Shown one piece after another: positions 13,364 through 19,809 of a stretch of 20,475 bases of DNA. Under the pieces are notes generated by a model that did not search any database, was not told where the DNA came from, and saw nothing but the letters and a program-made list of their open reading frames with translations. The DNA is from CAZZBK01 sp964652155. Lineage in GTDB: Bacteria; Planctomycetota; Planctomycetia; Pirellulales; PNKZ01. The position numbers and the translations under genes are program-made. How positions within the stretch are numbered: the first letter of the stretch is position 1; the number at the start of each line of letters is the position of its first letter. The DNA lies in assembly GCA_964652155.1 (NCBI GenBank), contig CAZZBK010000111.1:1-20475 (forward strand), read 5' to 3'.

Positions 13364-13642
13364 ATGTTCGGCGGGATAACTGTGAGATTTGATCCGAGCG
13401 TCATGCGATTGTCGCCGCGATCGGATCGCAAGACGTATCGAGGCGCACGCCCAAAATACGGCTCACGCCGGAAGCGCCCGGCCAAAGTCTCACTGTGCAG
13501 TTTTCAGACTCGCGCGTTCCGTTGGCGCGGCCGGCGATGCGCGCCACGACTGATCGCCAAGCCAGCCATGTTCATGCTTGGCAGCACGCTAATCGCGCAC
13601 CCCGCAATGCGACCAGAGATCGAACGCTTACTGTCAAGATAA
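13364..13642 (+). CDS. Small basic hypothetical protein, paralogue of the protein at 313-615
   Basis: 92 residues from the ATG at 13364 with GGGGAG seven bases upstream. Shares PRSDRK.YR..RP.YG..RKR, RRCAPRL.AKPA and L.(V/A)HPA(F/M)R with the leftward gene at 313-615, in the same order and spacing apart from a 3-4 residue insertion (SLCSFQT) in the middle. The N-terminal GITVRFDPSVM region is also loosely similar. The two copies stand on opposite arms of the control region and would be expressed from different promoters. Function unknown; a basic nucleic-acid-binding protein is a guess. Confidence 0.75.
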   Translation: MFGGITVRFDPSVMRLSPRSDRKTYRGARPKYGSRRKRPAKVSLCSFQTRAFRWRGRRCAPRLIAKPAMFMLGSTLIAHPAMRPEIERLLSR

Positions 13643-13656
13643 CAATGGAGCGCAGC

Positions 13657-13809
13657 GTGCAGTTTTACATCTACCGCTGGAACCGCTGCGGCCGGAAGGG
13701 CCAGCGCTGCCGCGTCCTGGCGCGCGGGACGCTGAATAGCTGTCTGCTTGAGTTCGACGATGGCTGGCGGATGGTGACGAGTAGGAACGCGCTCAAGCGC
13801 GCACAATGA
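13657..13809 (+). CDS. Small basic protein (50 aa), GTG start
   Basis: GTG at 13657 preceded by GGAGCGCAGC, the same junction type as GGAGCCGCAGC before neighbouring ATGs; the in-frame ATG at 13645 lies on top of that site and is not favoured. MQFYIYRWNRCGRKGQRCRV LARGTLNSCLLEFDDGWRMV TSRNALKRAQ looks like a compact KOW/SH3-like beta unit (GRKGQRCRVLARG...CLLEFDDGW). It resembles small phage proteins of alphaproteobacterial phages. Its stop overlaps the region of the next start. Function unknown. Confidence 0.7.
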   Translation: MQFYIYRWNRCGRKGQRCRVLARGTLNSCLLEFDDGWRMVTSRNALKRAQ

Positions 13810-13820
13810 GGGAGGCCCGT

Positions 13821-14072
13821 ATGCGAGAGCCGAAACCGATGATGATCGACCCTGACGGCGTGAAGTGGTGGAACTGGCTTTACACCTACGACTGGGACGG
13901 CGCGACATACAGTTTCTCGATCGCCGCGAGATCGAAAGAGGAAGCCGACGCACGGCTCAAGCGTCTGCCGCTTGCTCGCTATGAGGGGCAGCAGGACGGC
14001 GCCCCGCTCTCTTTCGCCTCCGGCGGGTTTCTGGCGCCTATCATCTGTTGGTGGCGTAACCAGCGCGCGTAA
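13821..14072 (+). CDS. Hypothetical protein (83 aa)
   Basis: The ATG at 13821 follows GGGAGG by six bases; the earlier ATG at 13806 overlaps the previous stop and precedes that ribosome site, so it is rejected. MREPKPMMIDPDGVKWWNWL YTYDWDGATYSFSIAARSKE EADARLKRLPLARYEGQQDG. The aromatic-rich first half with 'YDWDGATYSFSIAARSKEEADARLKRL' suggests a small beta-alpha domain; the tail is hydrophobic (GGFLAPIICWW). Similar short proteins are common in alphaproteobacterial phages, but no function is known to me. Confidence 0.75.
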   Translation: MREPKPMMIDPDGVKWWNWLYTYDWDGATYSFSIAARSKEEADARLKRLPLARYEGQQDGAPLSFASGGFLAPIICWWRNQRA

Positions 14073-14103
14073 GGCGAGAGAAACGATAACCATGGAGGGA
14101 CAC

Positions 14104-14304
14104 GTGAAGGACATGACCAAGCTTGAAGAGTTGCTTGAACAGTTCAATACGCACGATGCAGCACTCGTTCGCATTGCAGAGCTTGAGGCAGCGCTGCGCG
14201 AAGTGCGTTTCCTCGCTGTCAACGAACAGGACTACCCGTCCGGCTTGCATATGACGTGTCTCAGCATGATCCAGAAAGCGGCGGATGCCGCCCTGGCACA
14301 ATAG
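14104..14304 (+). CDS. Coiled-coil small protein (66 aa), GTG start
   Basis: GTG at 14104 with GGAGG five bases upstream; alternatives in frame are the ATGs at 14092 (on the ribosome site) and 14113. MKDMTKLEELLEQFNTHDAA LVRIAELEAALREVRFLAVN contains a leucine-heptad helix, and the C-terminal CLSMIQKAADAALAQ is another helix. It is probably a small helical dimer. Function unknown. Confidence 0.65.
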   Translation: MKDMTKLEELLEQFNTHDAALVRIAELEAALREVRFLAVNEQDYPSGLHMTCLSMIQKAADAALAQ

Positions 14305-14315
14305 GAGGGTCGGCG

Positions 14316-14555
14316 GTGAAAAAGTATTCGTGCAACGAGTGCGGGGGCGTCGGTATGGATCACGACCTTATATTCATCGCCGTGACGCATCCGAAAACGA
14401 ATGAGCCGGTGCCCGTACCACAGTGCCCGGAGTGCGGTGGTGTGAATTGCTTCACGCTCATGTGTGACGATCCCGGATGTGCGGCGGAGGCAACGCACGG
14501 ATGGTCAACGCCGTCCGGTTACCGCCGCGCATGCGGCAAACACATGGCACACTGA
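14316..14555 (+). CDS. Zinc-ribbon-type protein (79 aa), GTG start
   Basis: GTG at 14316 with GGAGGG about six bases upstream. The start MKKYSCNECGGVGMD and residues near 42 (PQCPECGGVNCF) hold two CxxCG knuckles, and further cysteines occur in CDDPGCAAEATHGW and YRRACGKHMAH. Two zinc-binding sites are likely. Such ribbons in phages mediate nucleic-acid or protein contacts. The reading frame is supported by the cysteine pattern. Confidence 0.75.
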   Translation: MKKYSCNECGGVGMDHDLIFIAVTHPKTNEPVPVPQCPECGGVNCFTLMCDDPGCAAEATHGWSTPSGYRRACGKHMAH

Positions 14556-14566
14556 GGGAGACGAAC

Positions 14567-14701
14567 GTGTCGACGTCCTTTGTGGCTGGTCTTCTCATCG
14601 GCGGCGTCGGCGGATGCCTTGTCGCCATCGCGCTGCAATCTCTGATCGACGCTGCGTGGCGCGCGGAGTGTCCAGAGTGCAAACGGCGTAAACCAACCTG
14701 A
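14567..14701 (+). CDS. Tiny single-pass membrane protein with terminal CxxC (44 aa)
   Basis: GTG at 14567 with GAGGGAG upstream, in the recurrent CACTGAGGGAG junction. MSTSFVAGLLIGGVGGCLVA IALQSLIDAAW is a Gly-rich membrane helix (about residues 5-26), followed by a short tail RAECPECKRRKPT with a CxxC pair and basic end. The tail may bind metal at the inner membrane face. Unknown family; too short for standard gene callers. Confidence 0.6.
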   Translation: MSTSFVAGLLIGGVGGCLVAIALQSLIDAAWRAECPECKRRKPT

Positions 14702-14745
14702 GCTGGATGGGAGCATCAATTCGCCGGCACGATCGGTCGGCGATA

Positions 14746-14829
14746 GGGCCCGGTGGGCGAGCGGTTTAAGCCTCCCGTGCACGGGAGGCCCCTACGGGGG
14801 CCCGAGGGTTCGAATCCCTCCCGGCGCCC
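14746..14829 (+). tRNA. tRNA-like element, class II body, abnormal anticodon arm
   Basis: A near-cloverleaf can be drawn. 5' acceptor GGGCCCGG (14746-14753) pairs with CCGG-C-GCCC (14821-14829) with one bulged C. T8 and the D-arm GGC...GCC have the serine-tRNA-like loop GAGCGGTTTAA. A long variable arm GGCCCC-TACG-GGGGCC (14787-14802) and a perfect T-arm GAGGG-TTCGAAT-CCCTC (14804-14820) follow. The anticodon region is an 18-base perfect palindrome (14771-14788) that gives loops of 4, 6 or 8 but not 7 bases; if T14778 is U33 the anticodon would read GCA. No CCA is encoded. It is either a divergent phage tRNA, a decayed tRNA, or a tRNA mimic. Identity is not assignable. Confidence 0.55.
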
Positions 14830-14852
14830 GCAACTTTCACAGGAGCCGCAGG

Positions 14853-15071
14853 ATGGCGCAGGCGCAAACCGAACTTGAGGTGATGGAGGGCGTCCTTGAT
14901 GAGTACGCGACGATCGTCGCGGAGTTGACGCGCGAGAAGCGCGAACTCGAGCGCGCGCTCTATGCCGCCTTGAACGGCGTCGAGGTTGTTATCGAGGCCG
15001 ACGCCCCGCGCGCCCTTGAATGGAAGACGCTAGAATGCGGTCGGCGCATGGTGCGCCGAGCCCGGCAGTAG
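14853..15071 (+). CDS. Coiled-coil hypothetical protein (72 aa)
   Basis: ATG with AGGAG eight bases upstream (AGGAGCCGCAGG-ATG). MAQAQTELEVMEGVLDEYAT IVAELTREKRELERALYAAL is a continuous charged heptad helix, ending in a basic segment (CGRRMVRRARQ). First gene after the tRNA-like element. Function unknown. Confidence 0.7.
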   Translation: MAQAQTELEVMEGVLDEYATIVAELTREKRELERALYAALNGVEVVIEADAPRALEWKTLECGRRMVRRARQ

Positions 15072-15082
15072 GGGAGGCAAGG

Positions 15083-15274
15083 ATGCGAACGCTGGAAATC
15101 CCCGACGACATGATTGCGCAAGTTCTGTTCGCTTTCCGACAAAAGGCGAACGAATTTCATGGCGCGCTCGCGCGCGACCCGAACTCCAGCGCGGCGTCAT
15201 CATGGAGACGAACGGCTGAATGGCTTGATGCGGAAGCGTTGAAGCTCGCGCCGTTCCAGGCTTTGGGAAAATGA
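15083..15274 (+). CDS. Hypothetical helical protein (63 aa)
   Basis: ATG at 15083 with GGGGAGG seven bases upstream and 11 bases after the previous stop. MRTLEIPDDMIAQVLFAFRQ KANEFHGALARDPNSSAASS WRRTAEWLDAEALKLAPFQA is largely helical with a W-x5-W pair. No known family. A frame extension to 15020 overlaps the previous gene and lacks a ribosome site. Confidence 0.65.
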   Translation: MRTLEIPDDMIAQVLFAFRQKANEFHGALARDPNSSAASSWRRTAEWLDAEALKLAPFQALGK

Positions 15275-15293
15275 CAATCGAGGAGCCACGAAG

Positions 15294-15503
15294 ATGCGCG
15301 TTAATCTTGCCGACCCGAACGCCCCGCCGTGGACACGAACGGATGAGGTACGTCAACGCATCAAGAACGTCGTGAGCATGCTCCGGCTCACGTGGTTTGC
15401 AATGCGATACCCAGCACACTTATTCGCTTTGGTCCTGCTCAACCTCGCACGAAGCGAGGGCGATGCGTTGATCGTCGAAGCTAAGAACCGAAAGCAATCA
15501 TAG
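15294..15503 (+). CDS. Hypothetical protein with one hydrophobic helix (69 aa)
   Basis: ATG with GAGGAG about nine bases upstream. MRVNLADPNAPPWTRTDEVR QRIKNVVSMLRLTWFAMRYP AHLFALVLLNLARSEGDALI: a polar start, then an amphipathic/hydrophobic stretch (residues 30-53) that could lie along the membrane. It ends KNRKQS; the following junction is a 15-base exact copy of the one at 12653-12667. Function unknown. Confidence 0.65.
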   Translation: MRVNLADPNAPPWTRTDEVRQRIKNVVSMLRLTWFAMRYPAHLFALVLLNLARSEGDALIVEAKNRKQS

Positions 15504-15514
15504 GAGGCATAGCG

Positions 15515-15826
15515 ATGAAGCTGGTCGACTTGTCGCCGCGATGGATCAAGCATGATGGAAACCCGAAGGCTGCGCTGATTTTCAAATGTCCCCACTGTCA
15601 GGGCATCTGGCTCACCTGCACATTCCAGCCGATCAAGATGAGCACGCAGATGGAACTGTACCGGCCAGAGGGAGAAGCGAGCGGCGGTCAAGTCGTTCCG
15701 TCGCGCCAGGACTTCGCATGGGGCCGGAGCGGTGAAAGCTTCCATGACGTTAGCGTTACGCCTTCGATTGACGCTTCCGCGTCCGGCCACTGGCACGGGT
15801 TCATCACCAACGGCGAGTGCCGGTAA
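15515..15826 (+). CDS. Zinc-ribbon hypothetical protein, DUF6527-like (103 aa)
   Basis: ATG with AGGAGG eight bases upstream. FKCPHCQGIWLTC (residues 23-35) holds a CxxC ribbon half, and the C-terminal pattern SFHDVSVTPSIDASASGHWH GFITNGECR recalls the T(L/V)(S/T)PSI....HF.I..G ending of DUF6527-type small proteins found in phages and bacteria. The assignment is from memory of the pattern and tentative. It is the last gene of the small-gene cassette. Confidence 0.75.
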   Translation: MKLVDLSPRWIKHDGNPKAALIFKCPHCQGIWLTCTFQPIKMSTQMELYRPEGEASGGQVVPSRQDFAWGRSGESFHDVSVTPSIDASASGHWHGFITNGECR

Positions 15827-15939
15827 GGGTGGCATCGGCTGCCAGCGCCAAGGCATAGGCTGCCCATGGTCAGGCATGCCACGCCGCGTCAATGACGCCA
15901 CACGTTCACATCAAAATCGTTCCTCCCCGGCATCCTTGC

Positions 15940-15968
15940 TTGTGCACCGATGTAGATTTCGCTAGATT
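15940..15968 (+). promoter_or_regulatory. Candidate promoter for the porin gene
   Basis: TTGTGC (15940-15945), 17-base spacer, TAGATT (15963-15968). The -10 box matches 4 of 6 and the -35 box 3 of 6. TAGATTTCG is repeated at 15953 and 15963 with 10-base spacing, so a helically phased protein site is possible. The 230-base gap before the porin gene (15827-16056) is otherwise without a credible gene, which supports independent transcription. Confidence 0.35.
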
Positions 15969-15970
15969 TC

Positions 15971-15989
15971 GTATTGCGTTTTTCGCAAG
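15971..15989. promoter_or_regulatory. Operator candidate in front of the porin gene
   Basis: GTATTGCGTTTTTCGCAAG: ATTGCG-TTTTT-CGCAAG is a near-perfect palindrome of the same form as the left early operator (CATTGCG-TTTTC-CGCAATG on the minus strand). Its first 14 bases are identical to 6944-6957 at the right early promoter. It lies just downstream of the candidate -10 box at 15963, the place for a repressor to act. Confidence 0.55.
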
Positions 15990-16056
15990 AGCGGCTTATG
16001 TGTTGCCGCGTACCAAGTGCCTGCGTCCCGCTCGTCAACCAACCAAAAGGGATCGC

Positions 16057-17223
16057 ATGCAACTCTCAAATCGAACGTATTGGATCGGGGCCGCTTTGGC
16101 TGCCGGCCTGCTCGCGGGTGCGTACATGGTAACCGGCAAAGCCAAGGCTGCTGATCTCGGAGGCAACTGCTGCGCCGATCTTGAGGAGCGGATTGCCGAA
16201 CTTGAGGCAACCACGGCTCGGAAGGGCAACCGCAAGGTCACCTTGACCATCTCGGGGGAAATTTCTAAGGGCGTTCTGTGGTGGGATGCCGGCGCTGGCG
16301 GTCTTGGGCCGTTCTCGAATGGCTACCAGGGCGTTGGCGAGAACTACAACTATGCTTCGCGCGTGCGCATTGTCGGCGAGGCCAAGATCAGCGAGCATGT
16401 AACCGCGGGCTATTTGATCGAGCTTGGCTTGGCGGATGGTGGGTTTGGCGGCTTTGGCACCACGGGCGTTGTGATTCGGCACAATGCCCTGTGGGTTGGG
16501 ACGCCAGTCGGTCGCGTCTATCTTGGCATGACATCGGATGCTGCAGACGGGATCGTCGAGGTCAATCTGGCCAATACTAACGTCGCCGCGCTCAATGTTT
16601 TGGCTTACAACAACGCATTCGACGGGCGCCGGACCGATCTGGTCAAGTGGGTCTCTCCGGTCTTTGCAGGCTTCGAGCTATCGGCATCGCGGACGGATGA
16701 TAAGGTCTGGGATGCTGCACTGAGGTACACTCTGGAGATGGGCGAGTTTCGATTCGCGGCCGGCATCGCTTACACGGACGGCATCTCGATCAACAATCCG
16801 TTCGTGACCATCCAGGCAGGGCACCGCATTGCAGGTTCGGCCTCGGTCAAGCACATGCTGACGGGTCTGTTCCTGACCGGCGCGGCGGCCCAGATCAAAC
16901 TGGACAATGGCCCGGAGCTTAACGCCTATTCGGCTCAAGGTGGCGTCGAGCGTAATTTCTTCGGGATGGGCGCAACGACGCTGTTTGCCGAGTACGCCAA
17001 GACGGATGATATCACGTCGGCTCTGTTCCCGGCTGGATATCTGCCGACGTGGGCAAGCGGGCCGTTCGCACTTCTGAGCGGCACGGTCTATGGCGGCGGT
17101 GTTGTGCAATCAATCGATGGGCTGGCCCTTGACCTGTTTGCGGACTATCGCAGATTTGAGCTTGACGGCTCCGGTTTTCCGGCAATTGACGTGATCATGG
17201 CCGGAGCCCGGATCAAGTTCTAA
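16057..17223 (+). CDS. Outer-membrane porin (alphaproteobacterial type)
   Basis: 388 residues from the ATG at 16057 (AAAAGGGA five bases upstream); the frame extends to 15892 but that part lacks a start site and includes the operator. Residues 1-31 are a Sec signal peptide (hydrophobic WIGAALAAGLLAGAYMV, cleavage near AKA-AD). ADLGGNCCADLEERIAELEA TTARKGNRKVTLTISG (32-67) is the conserved N-terminus of Bradyrhizobiaceae porins: a short coiled coil, then the first strand. About a dozen or more amphipathic strands follow, ending in the C-terminal Phe of outer-membrane barrels (AGARIKF). It would form a trimeric diffusion channel. A porin in a phage region suggests lysogenic conversion, or receptor replacement to exclude other phages. 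Own promoter/operator and terminator make it a 'moron'-like unit. Confidence 0.92.
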   Translation: MQLSNRTYWIGAALAAGLLAGAYMVTGKAKAADLGGNCCADLEERIAELEATTARKGNRKVTLTISGEISKGVLWWDAGAGGLGPFSNGYQGVGENYNYASRVRIVGEAKISEHVTAGYLIELGLADGGFGGFGTTGVVIRHNALWVGTPVGRVYLGMTSDAADGIVEVNLANTNVAALNVLAYNNAFDGRRTDLVKWVSPVFAGFELSASRTDDKVWDAALRYTLEMGEFRFAAGIAYTDGISINNPFVTIQAGHRIAGSASVKHMLTGLFLTGAAAQIKLDNGPELNAYSAQGGVERNFFGMGATTLFAEYAKTDDITSALFPAGYLPTWASGPFALLSGTVYGGGVVQSIDGLALDLFADYRRFELDGSGFPAIDVIMAGARIKF

Positions 17224-17294
17224 CGACGTTCGGCGCGCTCTTGCAATCCTCCCTGTCAGGAAGCGTGCCAACTCCTGGGCGTGAACCAGGAACT

Positions 17295-17350
17295 GGCGCC
17301 GGACTTAGGAAGTTTCCTCCCGTTCCTTCCTATAGTTCGGCGCCCCTTTT
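17295..17350 (+). terminator. Rho-independent terminator-like hairpin after the porin gene
   Basis: A long imperfect stem: GGCGCCGGACTTAGGAAG (17295-17312) opposes CTTCCTATAGTTCGGCGCC (17326-17344), with a pyrimidine-rich loop, followed by CCTTTTAT. Strong GC base and a T-stretch fit an intrinsic terminator that ends porin transcription before the helicase gene. Between 17224 and 17294 nothing else is seen. Confidence 0.65.
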
Positions 17351-17407
17351 ATCAAGGGCATTGCGGTGCCTTTGGTTGAGGGTAGGATGATGGATGTGGG
17401 GTGGGTC

Positions 17408-18829
17408 ATGGTGGACTATGCGGAATTCATACGAACCAAGACGCGGGTTCGTCGCCCGGTGGGGCTCACAAAAATTCCAAAACTGACGAGTGCCCTAAAG
17501 CCATTCCAACGCGATATCGTGGCATGGGCTCTACGGCAGGGGCAATGCGCGATCTTTGCTGGCACGGGGCTTGGCAAGAGCCTGATGCAGCTTGTTTGGG
17601 CCGATTGCATGCGTACTCATGCGGGACAGCAAGTGCTAATCCTGACGCCATTGGCGGTCGCTCAACAGACGGTCGCCGAGGCCAAGAAGTTCGGCATCTC
17701 CGATGTGGCCTATGCCCGCGACCAATCCGAAGCCACGTCCGGCATCGTCATCACCAACTATGATCGTGTCGAAAAATTTGACATGAGCAAGTTTGGGGCG
17801 TTGGTGGCGGATGAATCCTCGATCCTGAAGGCGCACGATAGCAAGACGCGCATACTTCTGACTGACCTATGCCGCAACATCAAGTTCAAGCTTTGTTGCA
17901 CGGCAACTCCGGCGCCAAACGACTATCAAGAGCTTGGTCAGCATTCGGAATTTCTTGGTGTTCTCAATGCGAAGGAAATGCTTGCGGCATGGTTTGTGCA
18001 TGACGGCTCGATCCGAGCCACGAACATGGCCAACCATGGATCAAAACCGATTGCAGATTGGCGATTGAAGGGCCACGCAGAAAAGGAATTTTGGCGTTGG
18101 CTGTCCACGTGGGCGGTTGTCATCCGACATCCGAAAGATATTGGATATGATGAGCCGGGATATGACCTGCCGCCGCTGCACAAGCATCAGGTGACGGTCG
18201 GCGTTGACTATAAGTCAGCACAGTCGAGTGGTATGTTGTTTGCTGTCGAAGCGGTGACTTTGGCGGAGCAGCGCGCGGCATCGCGATCCAGCATTGATGC
18301 TCGCGTGAAAGCGGCTGCCGAGATTATTGCACGGGAACCTGACGAGCCATGGCTTGTGTGGTGCCAATTGAACGATGAAGCTGACGCTATGCGGACAGCC
18401 GTTCCAGACATGACCGAGGTTCGGGGCAGTGATGATCCAGACGTAAAGGCGGATCGGCTTTTAGGATTTGGCAATGGAAAATACGACCGCTTGTTGACGA
18501 AAAGTAAGATCGCAGGGTTTGGGTTGAACTGGCAGCGGTGCGCACGGCAAATACATCTCGGCATCAATCATTCATTCGAGAGCCAGTACCAGGCCATACG
18601 GCGATCGTGGCGGTTTGGGCAGATGCGGGATGTGCATATCTACATTATTGCAGCCGAGACAGAGGGTGCGGTTGTGGCTAATCTGGACGCTAAAGAAAAA
18701 GCGGCAGATTACATGCTGGCACAGATGGCCGAGCACATGAAGGATTTGACTAAAAAATCTCTTCAAGGCGCCGAAGTGAAGGCGTTTGTTGAACACAAGA
18801 AGCGCATGGAGGTGCCGTCATGGCTGTGA
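17408..18829 (+). CDS. SNF2-like superfamily 2 helicase / ATPase
   Basis: 473 residues from the ATG at 17408 (MVDYAEFIRTK..); earlier in-frame starts at 17366, 17387 and 17390 are possible, the last two with GAGGG upstream. Domain 1: Q-motif region LKPFQRDIVAWALRQGQ, Walker A GTGLGKS (52-58), LILTPLAVAQQT, ITNYDR, motif II ADESS (134-138; D-E-S-S instead of D-E-A-H), motif III TATPAPN (165-171). Domain 2: PWLVWCQLNDEADAM, LLTKSKIAGFGLNWQRCARQ, motif VI QAIRRSWRFGQ (395-405). This is the phage SNF2 form that lacks a nuclease domain. It is overlapped by the methyltransferase gene by 10 bases, a frequent phage pairing, so the two probably act on the same DNA. Roles could be replication-fork remodelling or protection from restriction. 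Confidence 0.88.
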   Translation: MVDYAEFIRTKTRVRRPVGLTKIPKLTSALKPFQRDIVAWALRQGQCAIFAGTGLGKSLMQLVWADCMRTHAGQQVLILTPLAVAQQTVAEAKKFGISDVAYARDQSEATSGIVITNYDRVEKFDMSKFGALVADESSILKAHDSKTRILLTDLCRNIKFKLCCTATPAPNDYQELGQHSEFLGVLNAKEMLAAWFVHDGSIRATNMANHGSKPIADWRLKGHAEKEFWRWLSTWAVVIRHPKDIGYDEPGYDLPPLHKHQVTVGVDYKSAQSSGMLFAVEAVTLAEQRAASRSSIDARVKAAAEIIAREPDEPWLVWCQLNDEADAMRTAVPDMTEVRGSDDPDVKADRLLGFGNGKYDRLLTKSKIAGFGLNWQRCARQIHLGINHSFESQYQAIRRSWRFGQMRDVHIYIIAAETEGAVVANLDAKEKAADYMLAQMAEHMKDLTKKSLQGAEVKAFVEHKKRMEVPSWL

Positions 18830-19809
18830 TCGCGAACCAATCAAAAGGAAATGGATGGCACGTGTACAATGGCGACTGTGTTGAAGTCGCTCGTGGGCTG
18901 CCGGACAATAGCGTGCACCAAATCATCTTTTCTCCGCCATTCGAATCACTTTACACATTTTCTGACGATCCGCGCGATATGTCCAATTGCACGGACAAGG
19001 AGACATTTTGGACGCATTTCAAGTTTTTGATTGCGGAATATTATCGAGTGCTGAAACCAGGGCGGATCGTTTGTGTCCATGTCATGCAGTTGCCAACGTC
19101 AAAAACTCGAGATGGCTTTATCGGCATTCGCGATTTCCGTGGGGAGGTCGTGCGCGCGCATCAGGAAGCAGGTTTTTACTTTCATTCCGAGGTCATGATC
19201 AGAAAAGATCCAGTCTCGGCCATGCAGCGATCTAAATCCATTGGGTTATTGCACAAGCAGTTGGTCAAAGACTCGACGATCAGCCGCATGGCGCTAGCGG
19301 ATTACGTCGTCGTGTTTCGCAAGCCAGGAGACAATGCCGAGCCGGTATCGGGTCCGTTCGACGCATACTATGGCAATGAGGCTTCGCCGGATGGGCCATT
19401 GAAGTCGGAAAGCAACTATCGCGGAACTTCGTTCGATAAGCCAGGAACGCCATGGTATTCTGTTGCGGTTTGGCAGCGTTATGCGGAATCGGTCTGGATG
19501 GATATCGCGCAAGGCGACGTTCTGAGCCGAAAGGATGCGCGGGACGAACCGGACGAGGCGCACATTTCGCCGCTGCAGCTAACGGTCATTCGCAGGTGTG
19601 TTGATCTGTGGAGCAATCCGGGGGACGTGGTGTTTTCGCCGTTTGCAGGCATCGGTTCTGAGCTTTACGTGGCATTACAAATGGGCCGTAAGGCGATCGG
19701 AGCCGAGCTTAAGCCAAGCTATTTTGAGCAGGCGGTGAAAAACTGCCGGGATGCTGAGAAGTCTTCTTCTGCTGGGCCGTCTCTCCTGGATATGATGGTG
19801 GCCAAGTGA
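18820..19809 (+). CDS. Beta-class DNA amino-methyltransferase (N4-cytosine or N6-adenine)
   Basis: 329 residues. Catalytic motif IV SPPF (38-41) comes first and the AdoMet-binding FAGIG motif (275-279) near the C-terminus, the beta-class order. The central residues 95-250 (SKTRDGFIGIRDFRGEVVRA.., KDSTISRMALADYVVVFRKP) hold the target-recognition region. SPP(F/Y) favours N4-cytosine, but adenine N6 cannot be excluded; target sequence is unknown. No restriction endonuclease is adjacent, so it is an orphan: protection from host restriction, or a regulatory methylation mark, perhaps relevant to the GcrA homologue that reads methylated GANTC in hosts. It is translationally linked to the helicase upstream. 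Confidence 0.9.
   Translation: MAVIANQSKGNGWHVYNGDCVEVARGLPDNSVHQIIFSPPFESLYTFSDDPRDMSNCTDKETFWTHFKFLIAEYYRVLKPGRIVCVHVMQLPTSKTRDGFIGIRDFRGEVVRAHQEAGFYFHSEVMIRKDPVSAMQRSKSIGLLHKQLVKDSTISRMALADYVVVFRKPGDNAEPVSGPFDAYYGNEASPDGPLKSESNYRGTSFDKPGTPWYSVAVWQRYAESVWMDIAQGDVLSRKDARDEPDEAHISPLQLTVIRRCVDLWSNPGDVVFSPFAGIGSELYVALQMGRKAIGAELKPSYFEQAVKNCRDAEKSSSAGPSLLDMMVAK

Noticed and set aside
14746..14829. Firm call as tRNA-Ser or tRNA-Cys
   Set aside because: No standard 7-base anticodon loop can be drawn, so amino-acid identity is not supported.
17355..17368. GGCATTGCGGTGCC upstream of the helicase gene as a fourth operator
   Set aside because: Has only one half-site (CATTGCG) and no matching second half; too weak to include.
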